From Bacteriovoracaceae bacterium (lineage in GTDB: Bacteria > Bdellovibrionota > UBA1018): a DNA stretch of 16,698 nt. Below the pieces are notes generated by a model. That model was not told the DNA's origin. It worked only from the letters and a program-made list of their open reading frames with translations, and searched no databases. Shown in pieces: positions 14,154-16,698 of this stretch. A program made the translations under genes and the position numbers. The stretch is taken from the NCBI GenBank assembly GCA_947446835.1, contig CANFHS010000015.1, forward strand, positions 1 through 16,698, read 5' to 3'. Within the stretch, counting starts at the first letter, position 1; each line of letters begins with the position of its first letter.

Positions 14154-14918
14154 TCAGTGGCGCGCGGCCAGCGACGGCGTCTTGGCTGCGCACTCGGCGG
14201 GCTGTTCCTTGCCGGAAACCCAGCCTGAAAACAGGGCCAGGTCCGCGTGATCCGCCAGCTCGTGAGCCATTTCCTGCTCCACGGTGCCGAGCGAAGTTTC
14301 CGCGCGCTGAGCCGGGTTGGCACCCAGGGCCGCCATGAACTCATCGCGCGGGGCTTGGCAGGGATCGATGCAGGTGGGCTTGCCCAGGCAATAGCGCACG
14401 GTGATGGTGGACTGCGGGCCTGCAACCGGGCCCAGCAAAAAGCCTTTGGGAGTGCGTTCGAACGCCACGGGTGTGCCGTCCACCCGCACGCACACGGTCT
14501 GGGGATTGGCTTCGGCCTGGGGAGCGCGCACCAGATTGCGGTGCTGGGCGCAGTCGTCCAGATCCTCGTGCCCGGGGGCCTTGGGATGCGTGAAGCTGAG
14601 AGTGAAGCACGAGCCGCGCGGCGCCGCAGCCGCGGCGGGAGCCTGTGAAGCGGGTGCAGCGCCGCGCGGCGCATTCGGGGGCACGGCGAGCTGCGCGCTG
14701 AGCGGAGGACTCACCGGTGCTTGGGCAACGGGCTGGGCCTCAGGCTGGTGAAGGAGGGCGCTGCCCACGGGCTGAGGCGCCGAGGCGGCCGGCCCGGCTG
14801 CGGCTGCGGCCGGTGACGAGGGCGCTTGCGCTGGGCGAAGCAGGAACCAGGAGGCGCCGCCCGCGCCGGTGAGCAGAAAGGTTGCGGCGATGAGGCGGCG
14901 GCGCAGGGAGGACGACAT
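14154..14918 (-). CDS. Membrane-anchored Pro/Ala-rich protein with Cys-rich periplasmic domain, first gene of operon A
   Basis: A protein of 254 residues; I do not recognise the family. Residues 1-28 (SLRRRLIAATFLLTGAGGAS and onward) are an uncleaved signal anchor or signal peptide. Residues about 29-100 are a low-complexity Ala/Pro/Gln linker. Residues about 101-245 form a compact domain with seven Cys (104, 123, 143, 177, 183, 187, 243), including CLGKPTCIDPC, and an acidic helix EQEMAHELADHADLALF. The Pro/Ala linker is like those that carry TonB, TolA or GltJ domains across the periplasm, but no TonB-type end is visible. AAAGGAG lies 8 bp before the ATG, and a strong promoter lies directly upstream. 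Its position ahead of the VWA lipoprotein suggests it serves the adhesin, for example as a partner or in oxidative folding; this is inference only. Confidence 0.7.
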   Translation of the reverse strand: MSSSLRRRLIAATFLLTGAGGASWFLLRPAQAPSSPAAAAAGPAASAPQPVGSALLHQPEAQPVAQAPVSPPLSAQLAVPPNAPRGAAPASQAPAAAAAPRGSCFTLSFTHPKAPGHEDLDDCAQHRNLVRAPQAEANPQTVCVRVDGTPVAFERTPKGFLLGPVAGPQSTITVRYCLGKPTCIDPCQAPRDEFMAALGANPAQRAETSLGTVEQEMAHELADHADLALFSGWVSGKEQPAECAAKTPSLAARH

Positions 14919-14934
14919 AAATTTGACTCCTTTC

Positions 14935-14967
14935 GTTAAGAGTATTTAACAATGCAAAGGAATGCAA
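14935..14967 (-). promoter_or_regulatory. Promoter A: -35/-10 with the same palindromic operator as promoter B
   Basis: On the minus strand, TTGCAT (14967-14962) and TACTCT (14944-14939) are 17 bp apart. The -10 lies in GTTAA-N6-TTAAC (14935-14950), and the 19-bp block 14935-14953 equals that at 7248-7266 except for one base. The predicted start point, about 14932-14934, leaves a leader of only about 14-16 bases that begins at the Shine-Dalgarno AAAGGAG (14933-14927). Two direct copies of AATGCAAA (14951-14958 and 14961-14968), 10 bp apart, lie across the spacer and -35. Confidence 0.65.
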
Positions 14968-14981
14968 ATTTTTATCTAAGT

Positions 14982-14996
14982 CCTGTATAAGACAGG
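14982..14996. repeat. Inverted repeat CCTGT-N5-ACAGG upstream of promoter A
   Basis: Exact 5-bp arms around ATAAG, about 15 bp upstream of the -35 of promoter A and about 90 bp before the plus-strand lipoprotein gene. It contains TATAAG on the plus strand. It might be an activator site or part of a divergent promoter, but no good -35 fits. Confidence 0.25.
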
Positions 14997-15084
14997 CTTT
15001 CGGCGGTTCCGCAGCGGGCGTGGGAGGGTCCTACGGTGTCAGCCAGGCCGGTTAGGCTGGAAGCCAGGAGGGGAAGGAGCGTCC

Positions 15085-15246
15085 ATGAATCGAGCGTGGG
15101 TTTTTCTGCTGACGATGGCTCTTGTGGCCTGCACGCCGGCCAAGTCCTCACAGATCGACGTGCAGGTGCTGACCGCCCCGGACGGAGCGCGCTGCTACGC
15201 CATCGTGCAGGACGGCCAGGTCCGCGGCGGGAGCTGTGGGCAGTGA
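15085..15246 (+). CDS. Small lipoprotein (53 aa)
   Basis: A protein of 53 residues. MNRAWVFLLTMALVAC is a clean lipoprotein signal with lipobox LVAC (C16). The mature peptide is only 38 residues, beginning CTPAKSSQIDVQVLTAPDG and ending GGSCGQ, with two further Cys (37 and 51) that could pair. AAGGAG at 15074-15079 lies 5 bp before the ATG. The segment QIDVQVLTAPDGARCYAIVQ looks like a beta-hairpin. I do not recognise the family. It points away from operon A and converges on the MOP/MATE-type gene with 16 bp between stops. The call rests on the RBS, the signal peptide and the lipobox occurring together. Confidence 0.62.
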   Translation: MNRAWVFLLTMALVACTPAKSSQIDVQVLTAPDGARCYAIVQDGQVRGGSCGQ

Positions 15247-15262
15247 AGCAGGGTGGGGACTG

Positions 15263-16618
15263 CTAGGCGCTGGCTACCATCGGAGCGCCGTTCTTCCTTT
15301 GAAGTCTGGTCACAGATAAAAATACCAGGCTGGTGTAGAGGCTCGCGTACCCCAAGGTCAGATACCCCAACCAGCCCACATGGAATCCGGGCTGGCGGGA
15401 CAGGAATAGGAATCCCAGATTGTTGGCAAGTAGCTCGCTGATCACGACCCAGCGAGTGAGGAGGTGGTTCTTCAGGTTCGCCCTGAGCGGCACTGAGATC
15501 ACGTGCCCTAACTGGCCGATCCCGCAGCCTACAAAGAATAAGCTCAGAAACTGACCTTCGACGGCAGATGCCTGTACTTGAAAGAAAGTTTCCAGCAGTG
15601 GGCGGCCCAAGATTGCGGCAAGAAACAGGAACGCCGTGCAAGGGAGGAAGGTGAAAAAAATGAGTTCCTTCAACCAAGTGCCGGGTTCCCGTGCGCCTTT
15701 TCCTGATATCTCGCGACTGCAATCTCTTACCGCGACCGGTAGGGCACCGGCCAAAGGCACGGCTGCGATATAGGCGACATGAAGCGCGGCCTGGTACGTG
15801 ACCAGAAACGGACCCAGGGCAGCGACCCCTCCCACTTGATAGGCGTACCAGAGGGGAGAGATGGATCTCGTGATCGCAATTCCAACTTCGTGCTTCCAAA
15901 CCCCGAAAAGCCCCGGCGCAGCTCTATCTGTCAGCTTCCGAAAGGGGAGGTGGCGCCTCAGGATGGTCACACTGATCACGATTCCAAGGAGAAACCAAAG
16001 GGAAGTTCCGCCCACAAACGCCAGGGCGGCGCTCGGCAGGTCGAGGCGGCCCTCCTTGAAAAGATGGACCGCACCCACGTCGAACAGCAGGTTTCCGACG
16101 GCGAGAATCGCGGTGTTGAGAAGAGTAAATCTCTGCAGACCGACCGAAAGTAAGGCCCCATCCAAGCAGAGCTGGACGGCCAGCAGCGCCATGTTAATGC
16201 AGCCAAAAGACAGGTAACTTCCGCTGAAAGACTGAGTAACGCCCGCGAATTTGAAATGCTCGGCGAGCGTGTCGCCCGAAAAGCGAATCACTATTGTGAC
16301 CAGCAAGCAGAGGGCTACGGTTAGGACCAGCGTGGCGGATAGAAGGCGTGCCCTCTGTTCGGGCTCCTTGAAGCGGGGCCAGAGGACGAGCAACGTAGTG
16401 AGACCCGCGCTTCCAACAAATTGTCCGAAAGTGGACAAATGGTGCTGAACGGCGTGAATCAGGCGAACTTCTTCGCCCAAACCGACGACGATCCTGAAAT
16501 CCGAAACGTGAAACAGCCGAATCAGGATCTGGGTCAGGACGACCGGTAAGATTTGTTTGAAGTAAAGTGATCCTTTCATTCTCAAGCTACTTGTCATCCT
16601 GGCCATTCGGCTATTCAT
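15263..16618 (-). CDS. Multi-pass membrane transporter/flippase, MOP (MATE/Wzx-like) superfamily
   Basis: A protein of 451 residues from ATG 16618. It has about twelve hydrophobic segments spaced through the whole length and short polar loops. The opening MKGSLYFKQILPVVLTQILI and mid-segment patterns (FLVTYQAALHVAYIAAVPLA, VSVPLRANLKNHLLTRWVVI) fit the MATE or Wzx-like fold of the MOP flippase superfamily; the assignment is from overall layout, not from a diagnostic motif. Its substrate could be a polysaccharide lipid or a small molecule. The start is uncertain: ATG at 16618, TTG at 16624 and later Met codons (residues 5, 8, 14) are all possible and none has a clear Shine-Dalgarno. The DNA is visibly AT-richer with more varied third bases than its left neighbours, which suggests different ancestry. 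Confidence 0.6.
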   Translation of the reverse strand: MNSRMARMTSSLRMKGSLYFKQILPVVLTQILIRLFHVSDFRIVVGLGEEVRLIHAVQHHLSTFGQFVGSAGLTTLLVLWPRFKEPEQRARLLSATLVLTVALCLLVTIVIRFSGDTLAEHFKFAGVTQSFSGSYLSFGCINMALLAVQLCLDGALLSVGLQRFTLLNTAILAVGNLLFDVGAVHLFKEGRLDLPSAALAFVGGTSLWFLLGIVISVTILRRHLPFRKLTDRAAPGLFGVWKHEVGIAITRSISPLWYAYQVGGVAALGPFLVTYQAALHVAYIAAVPLAGALPVAVRDCSREISGKGAREPGTWLKELIFFTFLPCTAFLFLAAILGRPLLETFFQVQASAVEGQFLSLFFVGCGIGQLGHVISVPLRANLKNHLLTRWVVISELLANNLGFLFLSRQPGFHVGWLGYLTLGYASLYTSLVFLSVTRLQRKNGAPMVASA

Positions 16619-16684
16619 GTTCAAACTGGAAAAAAACTATTAACTGGCAGTTGTTATTGGAACGTTGATGGCCATGTTTTTTGG

Positions 16685-16690
16685 AAGGAG
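16685..16690 (+). promoter_or_regulatory. Probable ribosome binding site of a plus-strand gene beginning just past the right edge
   Basis: AAGGAG at 16685-16690 leaves 8 bases to the end of the window, so a start codon at or just after 16699 would be ideally placed. The gap 16625-16684 before it is AT-rich and would hold the divergent promoters of that gene and of the MOP/MATE-type gene. Confidence 0.4.
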
Positions 16691-16698
16691 ACGCAGCC

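Noticed and set aside
12984..14228. Long plus-strand frame opposite the VWA gene
   Set aside because: It is a Gly/Val/Arg-rich shadow; the minus strand has the lipobox and the MIDAS motif.
16630..16650. TTAACTGGCAGTTGTTA upstream of the MOP/MATE-type gene as an operator of the same family
   Set aside because: The arms do not match GTTAA-N6-TTAAC in order or sequence, and no -10 coincides.
1..16698. CRISPR arrays, tRNA or rRNA genes, insertion sequences, attachment sites
   Set aside because: No regularly spaced repeats, cloverleaf-like segments, transposase-like proteins or terminal inverted repeats were seen.

Overview
The window is a GC-rich bacterial segment from a diderm (Gram-negative envelope) organism. 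It encodes lipoproteins, an outer-membrane beta-barrel, a TolQ/TolR-type motor and an AgmX/PglI-type C-terminal domain. This combination is typical of Myxococcota and Bdellovibrionota, the former Deltaproteobacteria. The exact lineage cannot be fixed from the sequence alone.

Left flank (1-2851): a truncated alpha/beta-hydrolase lipoprotein (minus), a short GreA/GreB-type factor (plus), a small membrane protein (minus) and an FAD-dependent desaturase/dehydroxylase of the HpnE/phytoene-desaturase type (plus). These look like ordinary chromosomal genes in alternating orientation, with very tight or overlapping 3' ends.

Core (2815-14918): eleven minus-strand genes in two tandem operons. Operon A (14918 to 7298) encodes, in transcription order, an anchored Cys-rich protein, a Cys-rich von Willebrand A (VWA) lipoprotein, a TolQ/ExbB-type stator, two TolR/ExbD-type proteins and a 1138-residue TPR protein. 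Operon B (7245 to 2815) encodes a 98-residue secreted protein resembling CglF, an AgmX/PglI-type protein crossing the inner membrane, an outer-membrane beta-barrel protein, a 604-residue helical/TPR protein and a PilZ-like protein. The parts correspond in kind to the Agl-Glt gliding machinery of Myxococcus xanthus and its relatives in Bdellovibrio: proton motor, periplasm-spanning linker, TPR scaffolds, OM pore and VWA adhesin. My inference is that the locus encodes a compact envelope-spanning force-transducing apparatus for gliding, surface adhesion or a related process.

The most striking unexplained signal is regulatory. Both operons start with the same 19-bp element (7248-7266 and 14935-14953, one mismatch). 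It contains the inverted repeat GTTAA-N6-TTAAC, which lies exactly over a plausible -10 box with a -35 box 17 bp upstream. The two halves of the machine therefore look co-regulated. At operon B the predicted transcript starts at or next to the ATG, so the first gene may be translated from a leaderless mRNA.

Right flank (14919-16698): the promoter region of operon A, a 53-residue lipoprotein gene on the plus strand, and a multi-pass MOP/MATE-type membrane protein on the minus strand in visibly AT-richer sequence. An apparent ribosome binding site at the right edge probably serves a plus-strand gene that begins just outside. I saw no rRNA, tRNA, CRISPR array, insertion sequence or attachment site, and no gene-free stretch longer than 300 bases.
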